Assembly (NCBI GenBank): GCA_049999765.1
Contig: JBNGIQ010009531.1
Coordinates: 158,485 to 202,669, forward strand
Direction: 5' to 3'
Length of the DNA: 44,185 nt
Source: Phaeoceros laevis
Taxonomy: Eukaryota > Anthocerotophyta > Anthocerotopsida > Notothyladales
The position numbers and the translations under genes are program-made. A model generated the notes under the pieces. The model did not search any database, was not told the DNA's origin, and saw only the letters and a list, made by a program, of their open reading frames with translations. Positions 21,084 to 33,195 of the stretch are shown here, piece by piece (position 1 is the stretch's first letter; each line of letters begins with the position of its first letter).

Positions 21084-22103
21084 TACAAGATTTTGAACAC
21101 AGCTTTTCAAGAGGAACGCCAATTGATGTCCCCCTCAAGTCCGTCTGTGAAACGATTACAACTTCTGCCGGCCATAGCAGGCAGCTCATTCATGCTCACT
21201 CACTCACCGCAACAATGGCTCTGTCCAGGCCCCGCTCTCCAGATCCCGCTTCCGTGTCCGCCAGAGCCCTCGGCAAGTCCATCTTGTCCTCCACAGGCAG
21301 CGATCGTGATCCGCACCGGTTTTCTCCTTATCGATGCAAACTTGGAAGATCGAAGAAAACCTAGATGAGGAGAAGCCGAGCCAAAAACAGATTGCATCGG
21401 CGCTTGCTTCATTTGATCCATGATCCTTGAAGAAGCGCGGAGCCAGATATCCGGCGGCCAGCCTCGCAGCAGCACGTGGCCGCCGTCCCATGTGAGCCAG
21501 TGATTCCAGGGAAGCAGACAGCGTCTGGCCCCAAAATCTCTCCACGCTGATTGCGGCATAGTCCTTTCCTGGCTGCCTTACGTCGAGCACCTTGACACCG
21601 GCCATCAGATCTGCCTCACGTTAGGCACGTTGACGCCGGCCACCGGGATCGGCGTTCTCACCCGAGTTGAACAGAACACACTTGTCGCAACCTGAGTAGT
21701 TAAAATCCAGTGCTGTGACGGCCGGGCCGAAAAGCCAGGCCCAACGGTTTTGTCCCGTGAGCCGGACACAACGGTTATGTTCGCGCGGCCAGGCAGGCCA
21801 ACTGTAGAAGCGCTTGCTGCCTGCGCCAATTCACGCCTGGAGCGCATCGCATGAGACCTGTAGCAGCAGGAATGGATCGTCTCTGAAATTTATCATCAAG
21901 ATTCCTGGCCTGCGCCCTCGAAGAAGCTGCGATTTCTTAGGTTTGTATGCATGCTGCTTGCAAGCGATCAATTGCAGAACTTTCTGAATTATAGGAACAA
22001 GCAAATTCCACTCCTCCTGTTGCTGCATTCCAATTTGCAAAAAGCTTCCAAGGGTTCTCATTAATCGTGTGCAGCGGTGAGGAAGGTGGACGAGATATCG
22101 ATA
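21084..22103. other. Divergent intergenic region between F-box and UDG-like genes
   Basis: About 1 kb that should contain the promoters of both flanking genes, which point away from each other. A minus-strand open frame from an ATG at 21605 to 21204 (133 codons) has no recognisable domain. A splice acceptor-like GTGTGCAG at 22067-22074 sits 30 bp before the ATG at 22104, so a 5' non-coding exon is possible for the right-hand gene. Confidence 0.4.
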
Positions 22104-23537
22104 ATGTGGCAAGAGCTGAGAAATGACGCAGCCAACGCGTGCTTCGAGTACGTCCAGGAAGCGGGGCTGCTAGGCCCCGTGGCCAGTTGCGAGTCGAGCC
22201 ACAGGATCAAGACATGGGTCCCGGAGACGCTGCGAGCTCAGACGGCGGCGTACGCGCTGCAGTGGCACCGGGCCATCCCCATCAAAGGCATCATCATCGG
22301 CCAGTCGCCCACGCCGTACGACAAGGGCAGCCCCAGCTCCAACGAGACCGCGCCGCACCTGGCGGCCAGCTTCGCCTTCATCGACGGGGCGGAGCCCCCG
22401 GCGGCCTCTGAGATCCTGGCCAACGAGTTCCGTCTCTGCGGTAGACCACGCTTGCACGCACCACGCCGACAGGTGCGCAGTCGACTATGGTGATGAAGGG
22501 CCGACTCTAGATCTGTTATTGTGTGTGTTGCAGGCAAGGACGGGGCGGAGGCGCTGCAGGCCATACGCGACTGCTGGAGCCTCGTGGAGCACGGCGTGCT
22601 GTCGGTGCACGCGCTGCCGCTGGGCATGGAGAACCGCTTCGACTGGTCGCCCGCCACCGAGAGCGACGTGCTGCAGATGCAGCTGCTGGCCAAGGTGCTG
22701 TGCCACCTCATCTCGCTGTCGGCGGAGATGCGGCCGCGCGGCAGCACGCGCGTGGTGGCCATGGGCCGCTGGGCGCACGACCTGGCGTCCGAGCTGCGCA
22801 AGCAGCTCACGGAGCGGCTGCACGCCGGGCAGAGCAAGTACTGGACGCTGGACATCCGCGCCTCGCTGTCGCACCCCACGCGGACGTGGCACAAGTTCCA
22901 GACGCGCACCCCGGAGCAGATCACCATGGGGCGGGAGGAGGACCTGCTGGCGCTCTACGAGCTCTTCACGGCAGGCAAGCCTGACAGTAGTCTTCTTCTT
23001 CACAACGGCAACAGCAACCACGCCAACGGGTACCACGGCAACGGCCCGTCGCCGCAGTTGCCTGCAGGTGCCGGAGATGGCAGGAGCCGCATCGCCTCCT
23101 ACTTGGACAGCGTCGCCAACGGCATGACCGGCTTCAAGCCTGCTGCTGTGGGCAACGGTGGCCGTGGCGGCGGCAACGAGAACGTCAATGGCGGCGTGAG
23201 GAGCAGCTACAACGGCTCCTCCATTTTGTCCGAAAGTAACCCCATCGGCTACGCCCGGATGGGGTCGGAGGACGCAGGCTGTGGCGGCGTCCTCAACGAG
23301 ATCCAACTGGACAGCAACGTCAACAACAGCAACAACGGGCATCATGGAACCCCGCACTGGCCACAACGAGGCATCAGGTGTGCACCGGGAAGCATCAATG
23401 TCACCCCTTCCACCAGAGCCGAGCGAATCGTGCCCGTCTTCGGCACCGGCAATGGCAATGGCATGCGCAACTTGGAGCAGGAGAACGAAACTAAGCTCCT
23501 CTTCAACAGAGACTACGAGACTCGGGCTGCCTCGTGA
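22104..23537 (+). CDS. Uncharacterised protein with faint uracil-DNA-glycosylase-like motifs
   Basis: Two exons, 22104-22440 and 22534-23537, joined in frame through a GT-AG intron to 446 residues. Not a family I can name. Residues 1-250 form a compact domain. IKGIIIGQSPTPYDKG (residues 60-75) resembles the water-activating GQDPY motif of uracil-DNA glycosylases. Next come CWSLVEHGVLSVHALPLG (126-143), VVAMGRWAHDLA (186-197) and SLSHPTRTW (224-232). The last sits where those enzymes have HPSP. Order and spacing fit the fold, but the key Asp of GQDPY is not in its usual place. Residues 260-446 are low complexity, rich in Asn, Gly, Ser and His. Exons are strongly GC-rich. It might be a plant-specific or virus-derived relative of the superfamily, or unrelated. 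Confidence 0.6.
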
Positions 23538-23956
23538 TTCATTTGCTAAACAATGATGAGACGTCAAACTCGCCACTAGTGCACAACGATTCACAGTCTT
23601 TGTAAGCAAAGCAGATAAACAACCTCATCGGAACGAAACGAACGAAACCATTTCATGTTGTAGCAGGATGAGAACACCTAAAAGATGGATGGACGGAGCT
23701 GCACGTAAAAGCAAACCTTTCCGATGGATTTACAGTGGCCAACGCTACTACTACTCATCATCAGTGGTCCGGTCAGCGACAGCTATGGTAAAAGCCGCAG
23801 GAAGACTAGTTTGTTGCCATAATCTTCTCGCGATGATCTGTCTAGTTCTGATCTAAACCAAACTGTTACACATGGACAGGGTTTCAGTGTGATTAGTGTG
23901 TTCGGCACAGTTTCATCATCAGAGAGTTGATTTGGTTAGTAGGCCCGGCCTCCTCG
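23538..23956. other. Convergent spacer between UDG-like and UBP1 genes
   Basis: About 420 bp between two stop codons that face each other. It should hold both 3' UTRs. No other feature recognised. Confidence 0.5.
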
Positions 23957-26900
23957 TCAGTAGTATAACCGTTGCTGCCCCACAGCTGCACCTGGCTGAA
24001 ATCCGTCGTACACTGATCGATTTCCTCCGCCTGCCTGCGCAAGCCCAACTCCTAATCCTTGCTGGTGGGGCAGCGGCAGCAGAGCACGCCCTGCTCCAGG
24101 CTGAGACATGTTAACCCTTCCATAACCGAGGATCTCAGATGCGTAGGCCTGATTCATACCTCCCGCCATCACACCTTGAAAATGTCCCATGGGAGGCGGT
24201 GGGGGTAGGGGCGTTGAAGATGTCCCAGGAGGAGTAGGCTTGCTGCCCCACGAACACTGCATGCATTAATCATAACAGCAATGTTTGTGAGCATTTGTAT
24301 GCTATTTTTACCATCTCTAACTCGACACACAGACTCAAAGGAGTTGAAATGTACCAACGTACCTTGACTGACTTGCCGCAAATGACCCTTCCATTTGCTA
24401 TCTGGATTGCATATGCAGCTTCCTCATGTGACCGGTACCTAACAAAACCAAAGCCCTTGTTTGGTTGAACTCTCACATCCTCAATGACACCTGCTCCCAA
24501 AGAGTGAAACTGGCGGTGAAGCTCCGCTTGCGACACCTACAAAAACCCGGCCATGGGAGAGGAGAGGGGTAGGACGTTAGAGACTCGAGAGGAGTAGGGG
24601 TGGCAGAAACGACCACCTCAAAACGTGACCGCCAGTACCACAGTACCTCATGTGCCAGATTGCCAACATAGACTGTGGTGTACTGTGGGTTGTTCTCAGG
24701 ACTTGGGTCACCACTTTGGGCCTCGTCATGGTGCTGCTGCTGCTGATCTTCTTGACGTGACTCTGATTTGCAAATGTCCAGATCAGTTTTATTTAACAAT
24801 GCAAGACTTCATATGCACACAGTTTCTTCGGCTGCCACTCCTACCTTGTAAAGTTGGGTTTGAGAGAGGACCCGAGTGGTCGCCTCCTCCAGGATTCACA
24901 GAGCCGTTTCCAGCACTATGGGCTTCATCCCCTTGGCCACCCATGTTTGTCTTGGTGGCCCAGTTGCAACGGATAGGCCGGCTTCCAAGCCACTTTCCTG
25001 AACAATCCAAATATTGGTCACAAAGCTATGACAAGTCAGATGTTTGAAAAATCAGAGGGACAGAAAACAAACTCTTGAGCACAAAATGAAATATGATCAA
25101 TCACCTGTCATGTCAGTGATGGCACCTTCTGCTTCCTGAACAAAAAACAGAGCCAACGATGATGACAGCAGAGAACACAACTTGTCCACCTTCCAGCCAA
25201 ATCACTTCGAAATAATGAATAGCCTCACCTGCTGACTTCTGAATGAAACAAACCCAAAACCTCTTGATCGTCCAGATCGCTGATCCCACATTACCCGTGC
25301 ATCTCTGCACATCAAGAGATGCACATCAAGAGGTCATCCTAGAAAGGCCCCTCAGACATGCACCCAAAGCCAATGATCCTCTCAAAATAGGGCTGTAACT
25401 TCACATTCCCTGCTTAGTAAACTTTACAATAATAGAAAGGTTGTAATCATAGGAATAGCACTCACGAACAACTAGGATACAGAGAGAAAGCTGCAAATAG
25501 TGTTGCATCTGTCACTTCAGGACTTAGGTCACCGACGAAAATGTTAAAATGCCCTGCACAGTTTGCAGGTGAGGGCAGCTTTAGTGTTCCCCAGCCAAAT
25601 GATTCGGTCCTTCACTAGATGGGAATCCTCCAAAGTTCATAAAGCCCACCTGTGGTGTCCTCCCTTTGTCCACTAGCATAAGCCCAGTTAACCTTGATAG
25701 GCTGCCCAAACCTAGGAACGTACAACCAGAGAAAATTTTCAAAAACGGCTACATAATTAATGTGCACTTTCAGAGCGTTTACACTAGTTGAAATACCATT
25801 ACTCCAATGAGCACCTAGAACTCACATTTGACGGCCATTAAGAGTTAGTAGAGCAGCAGCTGCTGATCTATGGTCATAATAGTCCACAAATCCATAAGAT
25901 GACTGCCTCATCAACAAGCAGTGAACACAATCAGTAGACCGAAAGAAAAAAGAATTGGAGGGCCTGACAACCAAAGAAAAATTCAATCAGCAGGAGTAAA
26001 ACAACAAACCTTCTCTTTCCTAATGAGCTTGCAACCCTCCAGAGGGCCAGCAGTGGAGAAAACCTCCGCAAGTAAAGCTTCTGTGACTTTGATGTGTATA
26101 TTGCCAACATACCTGGAATGTTTGCCACAAGTACCCCGTTCAGAAGTCAGATTTGTCATGATTCACACCAAAATTACCCCCAAATCGTTCCTTTGACAGA
26201 GTCTATCTAGTGAGTTCCCCCAAGGATAGGTGCACAAGTCCCCACCAAGAGTGTATCTCTCTGCAAGAACGCCTAAAATCCCCAGACCACCGACTCTCTG
26301 CTACTTTCAGGCAAACCAAGCACCATTCACTCTCACCCAGTGTAAGTACTGTCATTCAAAATTATTATCACAAGTAACATATGTTGCGTATTTGCAAAAT
26401 GAAAGGCATTGCTGCCACAACCCTCGAACACGCTACAGAGAAGATACACCACCAAAAGAAAAGATAAAGACAGAATACCTGTAGGTTAAAAGCTGGGGCA
26501 CGTAGAGCTATAACTCTGAAAGGATAAAAAAATAAGCTGGAAAGGAAGAAAAAGCAGCTGACTCACACACTGCGGCATGAAGTTGCATCAAACCCTGGTG
26601 GCAGATTTCCACTTGGAATAGGCTCAATCTGCATGAATATAAAAGTAAAGAAGAAAAAAATAAACAACGAAGAAAAGATGTGAAACCCTACATCTGGTCT
26701 TGTGACCTTCCTGTCAACTAGAGACTGTTCAAAAACAGGAATTTACAACTTTTGAACTTCAAAAACCCACATGCTCTTAGATTACTTTGCTGGCAAACCA
26801 CAAAATGCTCTACAAGGAAAGACTGGCCTGCAGGGCAGCCTGCAAGGTCGTGTATATTGGGACAAAAGAATATAACAAACTGCACAAGCAGCAGACTGAC

Positions 26901-27237
26901 CAAGTTTCCAACTTTTCCTTGCTTGGAGAAGAATGAGAACAATGTCACACAATCTCCCAAACAGCGCCCCACTAACTCCGATTTTAAACCACAGGCAAAA
27001 GAGACAATCTGGGAACAACCCCACCTCAGACTTGACCAATTCTAAAAAGGACCAAGGTTGAAAGTAGGATACCTGGGACATAGCAGTCAGGATGAAGGGA
27101 TGACATACTGCCTGCTGCTGCTGCTGCTGCTGCTGCTGAAGCATAGCCTGCTGCATGAGAGACTGCTGCTTCAGACGTTGTTGGAATTGCATCTGTTGCT
27201 CCTGTTGGGCCTGCTGATGCTGCACCATGGCATACAT
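23957..27237 (-). CDS. UBP1: UBP1-type oligouridylate-binding protein, three RRMs
   Basis: Plant TIA-1/UBP1-family protein that binds U-rich RNA in nucleus and cytoplasm and acts in pre-mRNA splicing, mRNA stability and stress granules. Twelve exons: 27237-27073, 26628-26567, 26112-26010, 25902-25826, 25711-25650, 25553-25466, 25304-25229, 25135-25105, 24997-24845, 24762-24647, 24536-24363, 24256-23957; all GT-AG, in frame, 468 residues. The glutamine-rich N-terminus includes a nine-residue Gln run. [14 protein letters not shown] precedes RRM1 (about 77-150, YVGNIHIKV / GFVDYY). RRM2 is about 158-235 ([10 protein letters not shown] / RGFGFVSF). RRM3 is about 300-370 ([10 protein letters not shown] / KGFGFVRY). 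The C-terminus is Gly/Pro/Ala-rich. Exon 10's acceptor (AATCAG) has a weak pyrimidine tract and is the least certain join. Divergent neighbour of the IGPS gene. Confidence 0.94.
27105..27139. repeat. CAG-type trinucleotide run coding for polyglutamine
   Basis: A CTG run on the plus strand (CAG on the coding strand) encodes the nine-Gln tract in exon 1 of the UBP1-like gene. Such runs vary in length between individuals. Confidence 0.85.
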
Positions 27238-28172
27238 GCTGGAGACTCACTGGATTGAACTAAGGAGCCACAATTCGATCAAGAGCTCCAAAGAAAGCTG
27301 CACCGTCAAACCGGTGCCAGAATCAGCCAGCCAGAATAGCCACAAGCTGCGAAAGGAAGAAAGCTAGGCAATGGCACAAGAAACCGTCGGCGCAAAAGAA
27401 TGCACGAGCCCTAAGTTGAAGGCGAAGGCACAGAGCACACGGGCAAGTCCAAGGCAGGAGAAGCCCAGGGATGGTACTGACCAAGAAACAGTAGGGCACC
27501 TAACCAAGCCCCGAACGAATATTGGCCCAGCGCGCCAAGAAAGAGGACAGTTCAAAGGCGCAAGAGAAACAGAAAAAGGCCCTCTACAACGGAGATACCA
27601 ACAGCTACTGTCACAAAATCCGTTCAAGCCTCCCAATGCCAAGTCCGCCCTCCCCCCCTCGCTCCCTCTCCCTCCTTCGGGCCTCTACTCTGGAGCCGGC
27701 CACAGGCAGCCAGTGTCAACTCCACCATGGAAGCCAGCCCATGCATATATCCCTGTCTCATCCCTACCGCGCGCCTTCATACCAATTCCTCTCCCGCCCT
27801 CACTTTGCTGCGGCCGTCCAGAATTGCGGCCGAAGGCAGGACCACACAGGAGCGGACCGGACGGGCTCGGACCGCACGGCAATGCCTGTCTGCCACCTCT
27901 TTCAAGCGAGTGCAGGCTCCGCCGTCAATCACCTAGGTGTGCGGTGCAAAGCGTAAAATTGGACAACAGACACCGAGAAATGTAGTGAAGAAATCAATGT
28001 TGGCCTATAGGCAAGGCAGTTCAATGTGTCGCGGGGGCGGGAGAGCTCGCGCTTCACTGCCGGGGGGCCCACAGACAAGGTGAGAGGGGCCAGTCGTGGT
28101 TGCCCGTCCTTGCCCTGTCGAAATGACTTCAAAACCGCGACGGCCGGAAGAGTTCTTCTCCTCCTCCTAGCG
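27238..28172. promoter_or_regulatory. Divergent upstream region of UBP1-like and IGPS genes
   Basis: About 935 bp between two ATGs that point away from each other. It should hold both promoters and 5' UTRs. The central part has pyrimidine-rich blocks (CCCTCTCCCTCCTT near 27660). Open frames here on both strands have no recognisable content. No clear TATA box. Confidence 0.4.
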
Positions 28173-29417
28173 ATGGCGTCCGTTTCCACCGCGTTAGCGG
28201 TCTCCTCCAGCAGCAATGCTGGTCGCCCATTAGCTGGGTGCGAATTGGACAGGCCGGACCTGGGCTTCGGTCAGCTGCGAACTGGAGCCAAAGCCATAGC
28301 CGTGCCGGGGCCAGGAGCTAGTGGATTGGCGATGGCAGGGGAGAGGAATCGGATGGTGTGCCTCTCTGCAGGTGCAGACTCCTCTCCGGAGCCGATAGTC
28401 ACCAGGGATGACGTCTACAAGGTCCCTCCAGAGTGGCAGGATTGGGAGAAACGGCGCAAGGAGGAGGAGATGTTAAGTAGTCAGGGTATCACAATTCGGA
28501 GGCGCCCTTCTACGGGGCCTCCGAAGCACTATGTAGGGGCCTTCGAATTCCGGATGGAGAGCGATGGCAACAAGCCGAGGAATGTGCTGGAGGAGATTAT
28601 TTGGAACAAGGACACGGAGGTGACACAGATGAAGGAGAAGATGCCACTGATTACGCTGAAGAAGGCCCTAGCAGCTGCTGGTCCGACCAGGGATTTCATC
28701 GGCGCACTCCGCAAGCGGGCAGCAGAGACCGGAGTCCCGGCCTTGATAGCTGAGGTGAAGAAAGCTTCACCTAGTCGAGGGGTGATCCAACCGAACTTTG
28801 ACCCGGTGCGCATTGCTAAGGCGTATGAGGAAGGGGGGGCTGCTTGCCTCAGCGTCTTGACCGACAGCAAGTATTTTCAGGGGAGCTTTGAAAATTTGAA
28901 GCTCATTCGGGAAGCAGGAGTGGATATTCCACTACTTTGCAAGGAATTCATTATCGATGCCTGGCAGTTGTATTATGCTCGTGTTAAAGGTGCGGATGCC
29001 GTCCTGCTTATTGCAGCAGTCCTGCCGGACCAGGATCTCAGGTATCTGACCAAAATTCTCAAAGTTCTTGGTATGGCTGCTTTGGTGGAGGTTCACAGTG
29101 AGCAGGAGTTCGACAGGGTTCTCAACATTCCCGAAATTACGTTGATTGGAATCAACAACCGAAATTTGGAGAATTTCAAAGTGGACCTCAACAACACCTT
29201 GCATCTTCTCGAGGGTGAACGAGGCCGGATTGTGAAAGAAAGAGGCATCTTGGTGGTGGGAGAATCTGGTCTTTTCACTCCCGACGACATAGCTACTGTC
29301 CAGAATGCAGGTGTTGAGGCTGTCCTGGTTGGGGAGTCGCTTGTGAAGCAGGACGATCCGGCTGCAGGTATTGCAGGGTTGTTTGGAAAAAGTATCGTTA
29401 GGAAGGTTGTGAATTGA
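28173..29417 (+). CDS. IGPS: Indole-3-glycerol-phosphate synthase, plastid
   Basis: Converts CdRP (1-(2-carboxyphenylamino)-1-deoxyribulose 5-phosphate) to indole-3-glycerol phosphate, the fourth step of tryptophan synthesis, in plastids. 414 residues from the ATG at 28173; the frame extends upstream without another ATG. A Ser/Ala-rich leader of about 65 residues fits a transit peptide. The TIM-barrel enzyme follows, with AEVKKASPSRG (about 193-203, first catalytic loop), LSVLTDSKYFQGS, LLCKEFIIDAWQ, DAVLLIAAVL, LVEVHS, IGINNRNL and VGESGLFTPDD, in the family order. A linker of about 100 residues between leader and barrel (with KVPPEWQDWEKRR) is typical of plant forms. There are no introns, whereas flowering-plant genes for this enzyme are spliced as far as I know. 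Divergent from the UBP1-like gene. Confidence 0.95.
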   Translation: MASVSTALAVSSSSNAGRPLAGCELDRPDLGFGQLRTGAKAIAVPGPGASGLAMAGERNRMVCLSAGADSSPEPIVTRDDVYKVPPEWQDWEKRRKEEEMLSSQGITIRRRPSTGPPKHYVGAFEFRMESDGNKPRNVLEEIIWNKDTEVTQMKEKMPLITLKKALAAAGPTRDFIGALRKRAAETGVPALIAEVKKASPSRGVIQPNFDPVRIAKAYEEGGAACLSVLTDSKYFQGSFENLKLIREAGVDIPLLCKEFIIDAWQLYYARVKGADAVLLIAAVLPDQDLRYLTKILKVLGMAALVEVHSEQEFDRVLNIPEITLIGINNRNLENFKVDLNNTLHLLEGERGRIVKERGILVVGESGLFTPDDIATVQNAGVEAVLVGESLVKQDDPAAGIAGLFGKSIVRKVVN

Positions 29418-30214
29418 GAGGGCTTTTCAGGTCACAAGCGCATCTTGGAGGCACTCTACAGTTTTGTTGAAGAAATCTCTACAGTCTTATTGATGTTCCT
29501 TCATTTGCTGCCATGCCACCACCGAGAATATTTGTAGACTTTCTGCTGGCCGCGCGATTACTCCATCAAGTCCAGTCTTAGGTACATCTTTTCTACGGTA
29601 GGCGGAAGTGTGTAAGCAACATGTTGGCAGAGCACTTCAATCCGAAGCCGGTGCTTTTTGTTAGAGTTATAACTTGGAATCGCCAAGGTTACAGAGAAGA
29701 GTGGCTGGCGTGCTGGAGATAGCAACTAAAGCCGCCCATGTGCCTTTTGCACAAAACATCGCGCAAACAAGTAATACATTGACCATACACTCCCAAGCTA
29801 AAATTGGGTGGTTGGAACATTCACAAAATCTCCGAACTGCATTGCGGATGCGCAGTGGAGCCTATCGGTGTTCAGCAACTCGCTACCTAATTGGGCATTA
29901 TCACTCAGCTCATCTGCAAGTCCTCTATTTCCACTCTTCTCTGGACTCCCCAATCGCCCTGACGCAGTGAGACGAGGAAACTGGAAAATTGCAATTAGCA
30001 CCTAGAAGGTGCTCGACTAATTCGAGCATCACCCCGCTGACACCATGACCATCCACCCTTTGACCACTAGAAGGTGGCATATTCTACAGTACCCTAACTC
30101 CATCAACTAGCTAGACGCATTGACTGAACAACCAGACGTACAATCAGCAGTAAAATGCACTGCAGAAAAGCAATCCATCCGTATGGGGCATTTCCACGTC
30201 ATACCCTGGCCGCG
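29418..30214. other. Convergent spacer between IGPS and YTH genes
   Basis: About 800 bp between stop codons on opposite strands. It should hold both 3' UTRs. Short open frames only; none recognised. Confidence 0.5.
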
Positions 30215-33195
30215 TCACTGTTCCTGCTTGACCAAACCAACTTTGTCGTTAGACAAGGCGGTATTGACAACCAAGACCGCTTCCCTCTCACAAGTCGCTG
30301 GTTTCACATCCCCAATTTTCTTATCGTCAGATGCAGATGAATCATCCCGCGCGTCGGATAACCTTAACTGCCCTAGCCTTTGAGTCGGTAACTCGGTATT
30401 ATCACCTGGAGGGGGGGGTGGATGACGCGAGTTTAGCTCACCCTTGCCCAAGATGCGAGGCTTCGCACAACCATTTTCCTCTGCTAGGTCAGGAGATTTC
30501 TCTATTTTGTTGAACTTGCCGGTAGAATCATCAAGTACTCCTTGCCCAGTGTCACCAGGTAACTGCAGTCCACCCTGTACAAAAAATTAGATGGGTACAC
30601 CAAACATGGGTCATATCAAGATAAGGCTGCGAGACATCGAAGGTGACCTGCTGCCGCTCCCTCTGTTGTTGGGCCTGTTGACGGGTACGTTTCTCCTGCA
30701 TGGCCCTCTGCCGATTTTCGTAGAACTGAAAATCGTCCAAAATTGAGGTCTTTGAGGTGTAGCTTTTGAAAATGTTTAGCATTTCTAGCCCCTGGTCAAA
30801 TTTCACCTGGCAGAACATTCCACAAATGACAATGTTGATCGATGCATCATATTGAAGCCATAAAAAGAAGACAACATCAATTCAACACCACAGCCACTAC
30901 CTCCTGTGTGTCTCTGCTGTTTGTCACAGGCTTGTTGTCATTGTTTTCAAGAATGATATGACGAAACTGACAATTGGGAATGTCCTTGATAATATGCCAC
31001 TTCACGCTGAAGCGGCCATTCCACTTATCTTGCTGCCAAAAGTCGACACTCTTGTTGAAGTCTACAGAGCCAGCCATCTCTGCAACTCCACAAAATTGTC
31101 CACTTGCATTCACCTGCAGAAACAATGGAACGTAAGACAATATGAAGCAGCTGCACAACTCTGACAAGTCCCCAGCTCTGTGTTTAAGTTTCTGCAAGTC
31201 TTACTGAAAAGAAGAAAAAGACGGGACAGCCTCCAGGCTTCCCTCCATGTCGTGTTTGAGCCTCCTGGTATGCTAGCTCCAACCGTTTGTTACCATTTGG
31301 AGTGCTCGCCCAAACATTGTACTTGATGCTCTTGTGTACATCATCTTCACTGTACGACTTGATAACAAAAAACCTTGCATGCTCATACTTGGTGGGAAAA
31401 TCCGGTCGGTTGTACTGCTCTCTGTTTGCAAGAAAGCTCAATGCATCACAGTTGCCATTTGCACTCCCTCCTTGTCCTCTGGTATGCCTCAGAACTGCAG
31501 GTGCTGTGCGCTGACTCCTTGCCCTAGTTGTGCGGGGGCCTCTATTTTGCTCATTTAGAATATCTAAGTTCCCATTGCCATTCCCAACAAGACCAGTTCC
31601 TCGTCCTCTTGGCTTCCCACTCTTTTCTGTTCCAGGCCATCCACGCCCAATACTCCTGGTTTCCAAGCCATTACCCCCTTGTCCACGGCCTGCTCTTCCT
31701 GTACCATTGGGTGCTGCGGAAGAAGGTCTACCTAGAGGAGGATAACCCCGTGCTAAAGCACCAGGCCCCAAGCTGCTTGAAGCTAGAGATGTGGGAGCCC
31801 GCTGCGGCTGCTGAGATGCTTGCATGTTGACCTGTTGTAACATCCAGAGAAGATGGTAAGTTCATATTTAGGCAACTCTCACCCACCAAGACAAAAAGAA
31901 TAGCATTGGTTTTAGACAACAGTGCACATAGACAACAATGATGTCACGCAGGTCTGGGTAACACCTGAACTGCAGAATTAGGTCTGCCAGTCTGGCCGGT
32001 TGCTTGCACAGGAGGAGACACTGATTGAGAAGTGCCAACGTGCCCTTGTGTAGGATTCCCAGGCCTCTGCTGACCTTCTGCAGTCTTTGTCATATCCGCC
32101 CACGAGTTATTTCCGCCCCTTGTATTGTCAAAGACACGGACATCCTGGTGACCAGTGTTATGCATGGTCATGGGCAGGACACCCCTATAAGGTGCATGAG
32201 GCTGCATCATTGCCAATGGGTAGCCAGGCCTGTGGCCCATCGGACCACCATTTCCATTGGCTAGAGCAGGGTTAGACCCATCCACACCTGGAGGCCCAGG
32301 TTCACCGCCTCCACCAGGCAGTTCTCCGGAAATCACAGGAGATGACTGCACATACTGGCCTCCAGGGGCCACTGACTGGGGATAGATGTGGCCAGGATAC
32401 TGATATGGTTGAGGGCCATACAGCTGACCATCAGCACCAATGGTCGGAATTGCACCGGGTGCATAAGAATATCCCGGTTGTGATGAGTATCCATAGCCGT
32501 GAACATAGACAGCAGAACCATTCTCACTGAAAGCCTGCATCTGCAATGTTTAGCACGAGAGTTCCAGCCAATCAACCCAGGCAGCAGAAACAGGGCAGGT
32601 TCCTACTTCGACTTGTAGCTGGAGGCTCAGAGCAGAATCGCACTTACTGGAGATTGGACTTCACATCCATCAACATATCGGGTGTACTCATCCCACTCTG
32701 CTGCTGGAGGTTCGTAACCTGCTCCTGCCAAAGATGCAGCTGTCAGCCTTGAACTCTCAAACCAGCCGCAAGATGCAGCCCCTACCTAGGGCATATCCTC
32801 GAGAAGGTCAAGGGACCAATTGTCTGATGGCAACCAACCTTGAGGATACTCATAGACGTAAGTATGCGGGCCATATCCATTGGCAGCGTAGTACATGGCA
32901 GGGTCAATTGCGCCTTCATGCACCCCATTAGCCCGAGGGGCATCATTGTTGTCCCCTGGTGCTTCTCCACTACATTCCGATGAGTTACCATCATGACCCG
33001 GATTCAACTGTGGCACACGTATACTGGTTAGTTCAACAGCAGCCCCTAGAAACACATCACAAGAGCACAAACTTGAGCGGATTGCAAGGTTGAAGTTCCT
33101 ACCTCAGCAGTCGAATCTGCCGCAGCATGTATCTGCCCGTCACCCTTCATGGCTTGCCGCAGGTCACCAACTTCTTCTGCAGGAGTCAAGGCCAT
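30215..33195 (-). CDS. ECT: YTH-domain m6A reader (ECT family)
   Basis: Cytoplasmic reader of N6-methyladenosine in mRNA, plant ECT (YTHDF-like) family. Eight exons on the minus strand: 33195-33103, 33007-32839, 32718-32648, 32540-31965, 31831-31205, 31113-30901, 30806-30648, 30574-30215; GT-AG, in frame, 755 residues. The N-terminal half is disordered and rich in Tyr, Gly, Pro and Asn, with the WDEYTRYVD motif (about 95-103) typical of ECT proteins, and then an Arg/Gly-rich stretch (about 345-425). The YTH domain covers about 432-610, with [17 protein letters not shown] (Trp477), GQFCGVAEM and [10 protein letters not shown] (Trp538 and Trp543). These three Trp form the expected methyl-adenine cage. 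After the domain are [11 protein letters not shown], a basic Gln/Arg-rich helix and an acidic tail. The CCTAG just after the exon 2 donor looks exonic but puts a stop in frame, so the earlier donor at 32838 was chosen. Confidence 0.94.

Noticed and set aside
21204-21605. Minus-strand open frame of 133 codons with an ATG
   Set aside because: No motif recognised, and it lies in the shared promoter region of two genes. Kept only as a note.
22485-23609. Minus-strand open frame of 374 codons opposite the UDG-like gene
   Set aside because: Composition (Val, Ala, His, Arg runs) mirrors the GC-rich coding strand. The plus-strand model joins in frame across a clean intron and has globular motifs.
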